From Tetrahymena elliotti 4EA (Eukaryota; Ciliophora; Oligohymenophorea; Hymenostomatida; Tetrahymenidae): a stretch of DNA of 64,000 nucleotides. Shown piece by piece: positions 53,929-64,000 of the stretch. The position numbers and the translations under genes are program-made. Within the stretch, counting starts at the first letter, position 1. Each line of letters starts with the position of its first letter. The notes under the pieces were generated by a model. The model did no database searches. It had not been told where the DNA came from and was given only the letters and a program-made list of their open reading frames with translations. Where the stretch lies: the NCBI GenBank assembly GCA_000231825.2, contig JH720300.1, positions 676,480-740,479 on the forward strand, given 5' to 3'.

Positions 53929-54475
53929 AAGACCTAAGCACTACATTGGGTTCTAATAAGACTCAAAAAAATGTACCAAAAGGTACTAACAAGGCATGAA
54001 TGTATAAACATTTTTTAAAAATTGTAGGAGAGATTTATTTAAAAGCAAGAGTGGATTTTTCTTATGAATGTATTTTTATGAGAATCAACATCTTTTATTA
54101 GAAATTTAAGATATTGATTGAATATGAGTAAAGGAGGCAGAGAAAAGTAAATATTCTTTTATTTTGATGGATTACTGCTTTTTTTTATATTGAATTGTTA
54201 ATATCAAGTAAATTATTTATTCAATTTAAATACTTTTAAGACTTTTATTTATGACTTAATTTATTTCTTACGAAATTTGTCCCAGAGTATGGTTATTGAA
54301 TTTAATAGTAAGTAAACAGTTTGGTCAAAATCTTAATTATTTTAAATAATTACGATAATAACTAGTTTTTTATTCTAGTTTTATAGTTGCTAATTTTTCA
54401 ATAACAAAAATTTTTGCATTTTAAGTAAAAAAACCAAAAATAAGCAAAATTTAAATAGAAATGAATATTAAATAG
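53929..54475. other. Intergenic
   Basis: About 550 bases of AT-rich sequence. A short protein-like frame near 53990-54090 could be a further exon of the preceding candidate, but I cannot join it with confidence. Confidence 0.35.
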
Positions 54476-55076
54476 ATGCCACCTCAGCTCAAAATTAGTA
54501 GGTTAAGGCAGAAGAAGAAGTTAGGATGGAATGATTAGCACTTACAGAAATCTGTTAAGATTATTTTTCTTACTTTGATTTTTAGGTTATTTAAAAATAG
54601 AGCCAAATATGAATTTTTAATTCTGCTGGTTATCGTTTAACAAAGAATTTTAGAGACAGAAAATGTAAGAAGCAATAGTTATTATTCAAACATAAATTGA
54701 AGTAAATGGGAAGGAAGTATTTTCATCAATATAAAAGGAACAATCAATATATATTAAAGATATTAGGAGGAATTATATAGATAGCGATAAAGATACACTG
54801 AAATTCTTTAATTTAGTGGTTGTTAAATTAATTAAAAATAATAATTAAAAGTGTATGGAAATTAACTAACCATATCTTCGATATTATATATTATTATTAT
54901 TATTAACTCTCTTTCATTCATAAAATTATTAATTTCATTAAGAAAGTTATTCTTCTATTCAGTCAGGTATTTATCCAATCATTCAATCAATCATTAATTT
55001 ACCTCTTTACTTATTTATTAGTGAATACTATTAGTTTTATAGATCTGTCCTTCTATTATTTCAGTTGATAATTTGA
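54476..55076 (+). CDS. Candidate two-exon gene, unknown function
   Basis: ATG at 54476 (MPPQLKI) reaches a GTAGGT donor at 54498. An 88-base intron ends in a T-rich acceptor at 54585, and the second exon is open in phase for 163 codons to TGA 55074. The first 90 codons of that exon look protein-like (KEFQRQKMQEAIVIIQ, then IEVNGKEVFSSIQKEQ); the end becomes low-complexity. The product would be 170 residues, with no motif recognised. Support is only the open frame and splice-site quality. The true end may come earlier. Confidence 0.32.
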
Positions 55077-57232
55077 TTCACCTGATTCCCCTAAAATATA
55101 TACAATTTCTATTAATTAACATTCAAACTTCAAAATAATTGTGTCTCTTTTTTTTCAAGATATCTCTATTTGGTATTTGCTAGTCTTTAGCCTGAGCTTT
55201 GACTGCTGTAATATTATTATTATATCAATATCAAAAATAAAGGTAATTCAATTTTTTTAATATTTGAGTTTACTTAAATTTAGTGATTATTAAAAATATA
55301 CCAATCTCACTAGCTCACTTTTAAATTCTTCATTCATTTTTAAATATTTAGATCAAATTTAATTTTGTAACATAGTCAGCCAGTCAGCCAGTCATTTTTA
55401 ATTTTAAGACACCTATAAGCATTTACTCATTTATTTATTAAATAGCCATAGTACTCCACTGACGACCTTTTTTTACATAATTTAAATAATTGTTAGTGGT
55501 AAAATTTTATTTTATATCTTAGACTCACACAAATCTCAATAAACACTAGTTTTAAGGAGATTGTAATCACCAAGTATTTTGTTATCTTATTTCTTTTATA
55601 TCCGGACTTTATCTAATTTTATAAAACTAAGACATAATCGTTCTAATAACAATAATGCAATTTGGATATTTAATCAAATATTGCCTTCTTATCATTAATA
55701 TTTTTTTACATTTAGAGAACTTAGATACAAATCAAAATAAGTAATTATTAAAAGTATTCCAACCGATATATCTATTCTATGATCAACCTGCTTCTTTATC
55801 CTCAACATTTGTTAAATATTTTTAAAGCATTTCTCATTATTTCTTTTGCTTACTCTAGTTCTGTGTAAATTAAAAAATTTAATATACCAATTTTAGATTA
55901 ATAAAAAACATGATATTTTTTATATGTAAAAAATATGATAGTGTTGTGGATTTCCTTAAGAAATGTCAAAATAATTAAATAAACAATAAAAAATTGAGGT
56001 TATTTTGTTATTTTATAGATAATTTTGGTTAAAAAAAAATTTAAAGGGCATTACAATGAAGATAAATTTATTTGATTTTTGGAAATATTTCTATGGAAAA
56101 TTAACATGAGATAGATTCAATTTTGTAGGACACTGTCAATTATAAAATTAATAAGAAAATTAGTTACTAATATATATTCTTAAAACTAATTTATAATCAT
56201 ATTAAGAAATATTCGTCTTATGTTATATTAAAACAAACCTTTCAGTATCATATTCTTTGAAGTCAGAAAATAATTATTGAATACTTTTTAGATATTTAAG
56301 ATGAATTCTCAAATATGTAAAGATTTTTTAAAACAGCTAAAAATAAATTACAAATAAACACCAATTATTAGAAATGAAAATATTTGATTACTTCAATAAA
56401 ATTAAACAGAAGTTCTTAAATGAGGTAAGCTTTTATCTATGATTAGCCATTCATACTATAAAGACTTTTTAATAAATATAATCATCCAATACCTTCAAAA
56501 ATACAATTTAATAGGTTTATAATAATCATACATAAGTCTCTTTCAAAAAGGAACCAGCCCTTTCTTCCTACAAGTAATTAGTCCTTATTGTCTTTCTGTT
56601 TATCTTATCAACCAGTCAATTGAAGAATTAAGAATTAATAGATTATTAAAAAAATCTTTGGGAAACCATAAACACAAATTTCATTACTAATTCTGTAATG
56701 CTTGCATGCATAGATAAAAAATTTGAAAACAGTACATTTTCAGTTAGAAGATCAACAAATCCGTAGCAAAAAATTAATTAAAAAAATTTTAGGAGTAATG
56801 TTGCTTATACTAAATCTAAAAAAATTGATCCAGTAAAATGATTATCATATGATAGTGTGGCATACAAAAAAATTATTTTTTCTTCTAAGAGTTGACATTA
56901 AGTTTATTAAAGTTTAGAATCAACGATGATTGATATTTCTTTTTTGTTTTATGCTCTCTTTACCATGGCGCCTTTCAAATATTCTGAGTTAGTTATTCTT
57001 ATTTACTTATAAAGAGTGAACAAAATTTTTTCATGGTATTTGACATGTACGTTCTTCTTTTTATTTGAATTATTAGATATTAGAAATAATTGGATAAGGT
57101 TGCGATTTTTTTTTTCATATAAAAATAATTAGTCTGTCCTTCATTTATAGTTGTTATAGTACTATTAGCAAATTTATACTTATTTGCTTTTTAATCAATT
57201 TTATACATAGCATATATTATTATAAACACTAC
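55077..57232. other. Intergenic with simple repeats
   Basis: About 2.2 kb. A CAGT/CAGC run lies near 55375-55396 and the rest is AT-rich. No coding frame or RNA gene was recognised. Confidence 0.45.
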
Positions 57233-57532
57233 TCATAACTCATGTAAAATAAATAGTGCTTTACAGATAAATTAATCAAAAAAAACAAATAAAACTATAC
57301 TTTGTATAATTACAACTTGCAATTTTTTCCCAAACATAGTAATTAGAGTTTTTTTCAATTTTGACAGTTTGTGATTTGAAGATTGATCCAGTGAAGAAAT
57401 TACTCTAGTGAAATTAAAAATTGATTTCGTTGAAGGCAAAAACATAAATTCATCCTTATTATTTTTAAAGATAAAAACAGACACACAACAAAGTTGAAAT
57501 AGAAATACTGCTTTTATCATGCACTTATTCAT
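57233..57532 (-). CDS. Candidate small protein with N-terminal hydrophobic segment
   Basis: A single frame of 99 residues runs from ATG 57532 to TGA 57235-57233. The start MNKCMIKAVFLFQLCCVSVF resembles a signal peptide or membrane anchor. It is followed by a Lys/Ser-rich middle and a second hydrophobic stretch near residues 76-86. Only one TAA lies in the frame, close to the end. There is no family match, and a frame this long is not improbable by chance. Confidence 0.25.
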
Positions 57533-57988
57533 TCAGGATTAATCGTTCTACAAATATGCAAAATCATAGTAGATTTATTGACATTTTTGGTAAAAAATAT
57601 CTCTTATTTTCTTATTTATTTTTTCCAAGTTTAAAATAGCTTTTTTATTAGATCGAAAGGCAACCACTTGAAAATTTTACTCCTCTGCTTAATCAAATTT
57701 TGTTGTAGTGCCAACTGATTTTTGCTTAGGAGATTTTTATGAAAAGCAATTATTAATAATATTTAAAATTTATTGGAGGACTTGACTTTTATTAACATCA
57801 ATTGATATCTTTCTATTCGATTCTTAATTCAGAATATGGAATCTATCCTTTGTGATTCTTATTGTCGTGATAAGGATAACCTAATGAGAAAAACAAAAAT
57901 AAAATGGCATAAAAAAAATAGTTAAAATAGAAATGACGGCTTAAATTTTATTTATCAAATCAATTTTAGGAAAATTTTTAAGTAAATA
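57533..57988. other. Intergenic
   Basis: About 450 bases, AT-rich, nothing recognised. Confidence 0.4.
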
Positions 57989-58213
57989 ATGATTTAAGGA
58001 ATTAAAAATATTATTATTGTTAAATGGGAAGATCAAAACACAATTAAAGATTATATCGACTCAAATGAAAAATTGCGGAGAAAAAGTAAAATTTACAAAA
58101 ATAAAAAGAAACAAACCATTTTAGTTTTATTAGGTGATAAAAAACGAAATTACTCCTATTTGCAATTCTAAAATTGGTTTTATGCACAAAAGAAGAATCC
58201 ATTCATTTATTGA
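57989..58213 (+). CDS. Candidate small ORF, unknown function
   Basis: A 74-residue code-6 frame from ATG 57989 to TGA 58211. It is very basic and looks protein-like in composition (VKWEDQNTIKDYIDSNEKL, then QTILVLLGDKKRN). It may be an exon of a larger spliced gene. Random code-6 frames of this length are expected in this composition, so confidence is low. Confidence 0.22.
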
Positions 58214-58779
58214 ATTTTAAATGTAGACAAGAGCCGATTTACAATATGAGAGAGTGGAGAAAATATGAGATATAATGGGAATTGAATGTCTTTTAAATTT
58301 GCTTTTATATATATGGTGAAATTTCCTTTTAAAATCTGTATTATCTATTAAGTTCCCTTTACTTTGTTTAATTTATGTCTTTTTAACTCTTGTTAGTATT
58401 TGTTTATTTATTTGTTTGATTGATATTAAACTAAAAATTGATTTAAAAATTAAATCTTTGATTGATTTGTTAATTAATATATGCGGCTAAGGAAGTAAAA
58501 CGCTCCCTCTCCCCATCATCATCAATATTTTCCTAATTAATCACTTTGTAAATTACTTTCTTAGATTTTAATGTAATAACCTAAAAAAAAATAAATCAAA
58601 TTAAGCCAAGCAAAGCTTAAACTGCATTTAAATAAGTATTTAATTTTACTTACCCCCTGACCCCAAAAAAATTAATCAGTGCTTTTAAAAAATAAAAAAT
58701 TTTACATATTTGATAAAAAGTTGTTTTAAGAGAAAGCAAACCTATTTATTAATATAAACAATAAAATTCAAATTAATTT

Positions 58780-59189
58780 ACTACAGAAAAAAAATCTAAG
58801 AAGAAATACTCTTCAAAAGAAAAACTACCCTTCTTTCACTACTAAACTAACCCTCTCACTAAAATCTCTCATAGAGGTTAACACTCAGCTAATCCTTCAA
58901 CAATAACAACAAATATAACTCCCAATCGTCCAAAAATAATTCTAACAAATACCCTTCTAAGCAAAAAACAATCAATCAATCAATACCAAATACATTATCA
59001 AAAAAAAAACTTTCATAAAGTCAAAAGATTTTACAATCTTCATAGAGTAATCAAATCCTTACTAATTAACTTGATAAATTATAATAAACAAGATATCTCT
59101 CTGAAAATAAATAAAAACAGATCCTAATAGCTATTAAAACTCACAAATTTCATAAATTAACTTACTTTATCACAACCTGAACTAATAAG
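58780..59189 (+). promoter_or_regulatory. G-depleted, C-enriched leader of the following gene
   Basis: About 400 bases directly before ATG 59190 contain very few G (about 5% by hand count from 58801) and clearly more C than the flanks. An in-frame TGA at 59178 shows that the leader is not coding in the gene's frame. It is best read as a long 5' untranslated region. Such a strand bias would leave the RNA nearly unstructured and open to scanning or protein binding; that is inference. Confidence 0.5.
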
Positions 59190-60716
59190 ATGATTAACCT
59201 TTCTCTCTTACAAAATAACTCAACTGTTACTAGCTCTCCCTTAACCACTTTCTCATCACCCATTAAAATGGCCACTCCCTAATTAAGCCACTAATCCTCT
59301 CAACCTGGCTCTTTACTAACCCTCAATCCCTTTTGCCTTAACAATTCAATTCTTCCCTAACAAGTCAACTAATTTGCCTTTAAAAATGCTGCTAACTAAC
59401 AATCTTCCATTGACTAAGATATTCTCCTTTAACATATCAACCACTTACTTATCTAAAAGGAAAAATAAGAATAACAATAAATGCAATAAAAATTGCTTAT
59501 TGATGCCCTCTTATCTTAGATTCAAGCTCAGTAAAGCTAATAACAATTACAATAATAATAACGCTAATTACTCTTACAATAGATCAACAACCCTACTCTT
59601 AACTGCTTTAAGAATACTAATGAAGAAAGCAGCTACCCCAATAGTATCAGCTCTAGCATGACTAACATTAATGTCCAACCATAAATTTACAATATGGAAC
59701 ACAAGCTCAGTATTAGCTCATTCCCTTCTTGTGATAACATCAAGCGTGAAGAAGAATAGCAATAGCCTATTTTCTTCACTCAATAATAATAACCTACTAA
59801 CTTTTTCTTCCCCCAGTAATAATCCCTAGTATAATAATAAATCTAATAATAGTAATTATTCCAATAATAGATCCTTAATGCTTAAAATCTCTTAACACTC
59901 AACCCCATCACCTCTGAATTGAACATCAAGAGAAAGTTCGAAGAATTGGATTCCTCTTCTTAATCTGAATCTACTTCTATTCGCAAGAAAAAATTAATCA
60001 TCAATGGCGAAGAAGAGCGTTGCGTAGATCTTAAATCTAGCATGAGAAATACTAATTCTTCTACTGTTCCCAACACTCCAACTTTACCCTCTAGCATGAC
60101 TAAATCAAAGAGTGAAATTAAGAAGGAAGATTTAAAAGACCCCCGCAGCAGATCTCGTTTCCATAATTTGACTAAGCTTTTCTTAAACTCTCTCCTTTCT
60201 ATCTTCACCCGTGAAAATATGAGTAAGATCAACATCGAACCCCTCTACTAAGAAGAAATTATTAAATGCATTGCTAGAGTTAAATAATCAGGAAGAAAAA
60301 CCCAAGGAAAGGTTTGTAAGACAGATCTTTTTAACCACTCTCACTACAATGTTCTCTTCTTGAAATTAACTCATGAAAGCATTTAAGAAATTGCTAACAA
60401 GCCCAAGGATGCCAATATCCACAAGGCCTGTTTCGACATTGATGTAACCCTTCCTATTCCCTAATTTTAAGTCGACCACATCAATAAAATCAAGAAATAC
60501 ATTTTTGAAATTACTCAATTTGTTCTCGGAAACCCTGTTGAATCCGACTCTGTTCGTGATGAATACTGGCTTCGTGCTATGGTTGGTATTAAGTAGCTCT
60601 CTGAAGGAAAGTTAATTTACAGATTCCAATCTATTTCATCAACTTAAGCTTCCATCGCTGGCTTAAACAACAACAGCAGCAACAAATCTTCTTCTGAAGA
60701 TGAAGAAAGCAACTGA
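59190..60716 (+). CDS. Polyglutamine-rich protein with a conserved-looking C-terminal domain
   Basis: A single exon of 508 residues runs from ATG 59190 (preceded by in-frame TGA 59178) to TGA 60714. Residues 1 to about 235 are Gln/Asn/Ser/Pro-rich. Runs of Gln are written mostly with TAA and TAG, so a standard-code search sees only scraps. Residues about 235-300 carry basic segments such as IRKKKL. The C-terminal 200 residues (from SRFHNLTKLFLNSL to KQLSEGKLIYRFQS) look like a folded alpha/beta domain, with normal hydrophobic spacing and a codon choice much richer in C and G than any neighbour. That suggests strong expression. I do not recognise the domain. A Q-rich, disordered N-terminus before a compact domain is usual in transcription or RNA regulators, but this is a guess. 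Confidence 0.85.
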
Positions 60717-63654
60717 GATAAATTGATTTGTTTTATAGAAAATTTCAATATCCCTCTGTCTTTCAGGCATTTCCTGAGATCAAATTATAAATAAATTGGT
60801 GAATACGCTGAAATTTTTTGAATTTTCCAGCAAACAGTAAAAGGAGTTTATTTAATTGCTGAAAGAAAACGAAAAATGGAACAGCGCTTTACTGATAATT
60901 TAATTTAGTTATACCAAAATAGACGTATTGATGAATTAAAATATAAATATAAATGTATCTCAATTCGAAATTAAAAAAGATAAGAGGATTTAATTTAAAA
61001 TATAATATAATAGCTATAATAAATATAATTTAATTAAATATTCATAATAAAATGTACAAAATATATAATTTCATACAACTTAAACGCTTACTAAAATTTA
61101 AAAAACTATGGATATTAATCAAATCTGTATAAACTTAATATTTATTCTGTGACTTGTGACTAGAAGAAAAAAAATCAATCACCAACAACCAGAAAAAAGA
61201 AATAAATAAATAACTCACTAGCTACTAGCTAAAAAGCTAATATTATTTTTAAAGTGATTTTGATATCTATCTATTTCCCACGATTTAGCAAATCTTCTTT
61301 TTGAAATATTTATCCATCAATTCTTGCACTTATTAATCAACAAACCAGCCAATCAGCTATTAAGAGCTTTCATTCATTGGCTGATTGATTCCATGAATGA
61401 TATTAAATCATTCAAAATCTTACTAAAAATAAATCAGCAAAAAAATAACTAACTAACAAACTAACTAGTTTTAGTTTGCTTTCATGCTTTGATTTTTCTA
61501 AATAATAGTACATCTATTCTAGCTCAATTTTATAAAATTCTCTTTGCAAAATGAAGAAGAAGATAAAATACACTCAGCTTTTTTTTTCATTTTCAAAAAA
61601 AACAAAACAAAAATACATTAATATCCACATATTATAATACCATCATATCTTATAATATAAATATTCTCATCTAAAATTATTAATAAAATTAATATTTTAA
61701 ATAATTGTAAAAAACATTCTATTTTTATTGTATTTTATTCTTTAATAATATTACCTTCATTTTTACAACTCTTGAACTGCCTAGCTAACTACATCATTCT
61801 TTTCTCTAATTTACTTTTCCTATTTTGGTTTTTGTAAATAGCGTCATTGAAAATAGTAATTTAATATATCTGATTACACTCAAAACAGTGTTCATTTATG
61901 ATTTTTCTTTTTTGCATAAACGGCTTGGTTCTAATCAGTAATCTAAACTAAACACACTATCATTTTGTATATAATGCCATTTCTAAATTTAAATTTTAAA
62001 TATCTTTTAATAATTTGGTCTCAAAAAACTTTATATCAAAAGGTATTTCTTGAACTATACTTATTTGTATTATGAATATTACAACTATTATTATTAATTG
62101 TGAGGTAATGTTATCATATATTACGCAAATATCTTGTGAAATTAAATTGAGATAAAGTGAAAAATTGTCTTATTAAGCATACTAGCTCACTAAATCATAA
62201 ATTTATTCTAAGTCTACATACATAATGTTTCTTTTAGGAATATTATTTTCTTGCTATATCTCATAATATACTTTTAAATTGGTTTCTGATATAATCTAGT
62301 ATTAATTACTAACAAAGCGCAATATGTACATATTTAATAATTTTAAATTTTAGATTTATCAAAGGCTACTCTTCTTCTTCAATCACATTATTCCTATTTA
62401 ATTAATTTTTTCATGCTAAAGATACAATTTTGTTATAGCATGTAATCACTTTCTTTTCTATTTGAACTGAAAAAAACAAAGCATAGGGCAATTTTATATA
62501 ATAGGAGTAATGAACTAATCTTTTCTAAATAAAGTTATTTCTCAAATAAACAGGATTTAGAAAGAGATAATCAAAACTTTAATAGCAAATGTAACAGAGC
62601 TGATGAACAAATTTTTAATTAGATTAGAGGGCAGTAGTATTTAAATAATATTGATTACTAATACAAAATAAAAATAGATAATCAATATCAGTAATTGTGT
62701 GATACTTTATTATATCTCCTACATTTGTATTCATTAATCTACACTCATAATACTTTCTATGTATATCCTTATATAGTTTACATCAATAAACTATGATAAA
62801 TATTATATATTTTTCAAGGGTTTTCTTAATTAAACATATTTTAAATTAAAAGAAAATAATAATTGTGCAAAACATTTTTAAACTTCGCTCATATTCATCG
62901 CTCAAAGAACAATATTTTTTATTTTAAAAAAGACCTTGTTACATTTCCTTTTTTTGATTAGCATTTATGTATGGTCAATAATATTGAAACAGCAGTCCGA
63001 GTTATTTAGAGATTGGGCATAGATTTAAATTGATTGACAAACTATCATAATATCAAGATTAAGTTATACTAAAATTGTAAATTTTTTGAAAATTTATTTA
63101 GTTGTAAATTCAATGAATTATTTTTATCTTTAATCAATTTTACATTCATTTTTCTACATTCACAAGTCAACTATTAATTAATTTAAGTAATATTTTAATA
63201 TTATGTTACTGAGATCTGATGCTTACAATCAAGTATTCCCAAAGTAAGTCCTTACAAATAAATTTTCTCTCTATTTTCTCAACCATAAAAAGTATTCCCA
63301 AAATAATTCTCCTCAAAAAAAATATCTTTCATTTATTTGAAATAATAATTACCAATCAATGACGCAAACACATTTCTAATTCAGGCGTATAATTTCAAAG
63401 ATTTCAGATTTCCCAATTATATTTAATCTATGACTTGACTCCATTTTATAAAAAATCTTATTTAATCCTTCAATAGGAATTGAGACTAGTAGCCACTCAT
63501 AACACTATTAGACTGAATCTTCTGATAAATGATAAATTAATAATTTTTAAATATTAATATGGGTATTAATTACTATTGATGATTTAATTTAAAAAATAAA
63601 TAAAAGGGGTAAAAAATATCTTCCTTCATTTGTTATTTTAGCTATTGGCTGCGT
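60717..63654. other. 3' flank and intergenic
   Basis: The first 250 bases continue the frame of the preceding gene after its TGA with protein-like sequence (see findings). Beyond about 61000 the sequence is AT-rich, with an inverted AGCCAAT/ATTGGCT pair near 61350-61390 and no recognisable gene. Confidence 0.45.
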
Positions 63655-63933
63655 ATGAAGCCTATTATTGTTGGTCAGCTACGACTAAATTACCTTAATA
63701 ATTTTTAATAGTAGAATAGAAAAATGCTTGTTATAGAGGCTAAAAATTTTTTCCTAATAAGTATTTAGTGTAATTATGATGTAAATTAAATGTACATTTA
63801 CTAAACGAATGGTGAAAAATATGAAAACAATTAAATTAACAAAGCACTGCCAAAAGAGAAGAGAAATATTGTAACAAAAATCAAAAAAAGAGTAAATCAA
63901 CTGAAGTTGTTTTTGGTATTTTTTATAGAATGA
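63655..63933 (+). CDS. Candidate small ORF or first exon at the window edge
   Basis: A 92-residue code-6 frame from ATG 63655 to TGA 63931. The peptide starts MKPIIVGQLRLNYLNN, is polar and basic, and has a protein-like composition through KALPKEKRNIVTKIKKR. The gene could continue by splicing past the window end. No family was recognised; chance is not excluded. Confidence 0.28.
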
Positions 63934-64000
63934 TAAGAGAAAATAGAGCTAGAAAGAGCTGTATCAAGTCTATGTAATAATATCATATACTATTACCAAT

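Noticed and set aside
59960..60235. 91-codon minus-strand ORF
   Set aside because: Shadow of the Q-rich gene, whose plus-strand frame runs uninterrupted for 508 codons.
1..64000. Search by eye for telomere repeats (C4A2/G4T2), tRNA T-loops, rRNA, CRISPR arrays and transposase motifs
   Set aside because: None seen on either strand; this is not a substitute for tRNAscan-SE or a repeat search.

Overview
The window is macronuclear-type DNA of a ciliate that reads genetic code 6. In every convincing gene TAA and TAG are read through as glutamine and TGA is the only stop. The sequence is very AT-rich. Introns are mostly 45 to 400 bases, begin GTA(A/T) and end T-rich or A-rich then AG. This fits Tetrahymena or a close relative and not Paramecium, whose introns are 20 to 35 bases. 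A standard-code ORF search only sees fragments, so I rebuilt the genes by hand from splice sites and reading phase. No telomere repeat, tRNA, rRNA, CRISPR array or mobile element was recognised.

Layout from left to right. A partial hypothetical gene runs off the left edge on the minus strand (1-864). A 1,000-residue Na+/H+ exchanger with a C-terminal cyclic-nucleotide-binding-like domain follows on the plus strand (3956-7784), then a Gln-rich protein with weak leucine-rich-repeat character (8878-12340). A ten-repeat MORN protein lies on the minus strand (13873-15733). A giant minus-strand gene (18679-25866) encodes about 2,050 residues with two degenerate nucleoside diphosphate kinase-like domains. 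Next come a small two-helix membrane protein (26116-26598, minus) and, divergent from it, a probable exocyst Sec8/EXOC4 subunit (27745-31851, plus). Three further minus-strand genes follow: a TRIM-type RING/B-box/coiled-coil/FN3/SPRY protein (32476-36266), an importin alpha (37843-39717) and a cytosolic carboxypeptidase of the CCP/AGBL family (40853-43966).

From about 44 to 59 kb no family is recognisable. This stretch holds two diverged tandem duplications, simple repeats, and several small candidate genes that I list at low confidence. A single-exon, C-rich gene with long reassigned-codon polyglutamine tracts (59190-60716, plus) stands out near the right end, behind a leader that is almost free of G.

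The multi-exon models (exchanger, Sec8, TRIM, importin, CCP, MORN, NDK-like) keep an open frame and a consistent phase across every junction down to the terminal TGA, which is the main support for them. Several products suit cytoskeletal, ciliary or membrane-traffic work: tubulin deglutamylation (CCP), MORN scaffolding, exocytosis, nuclear import and ion exchange. There is no operon structure, and shared function between neighbours is only an inference.
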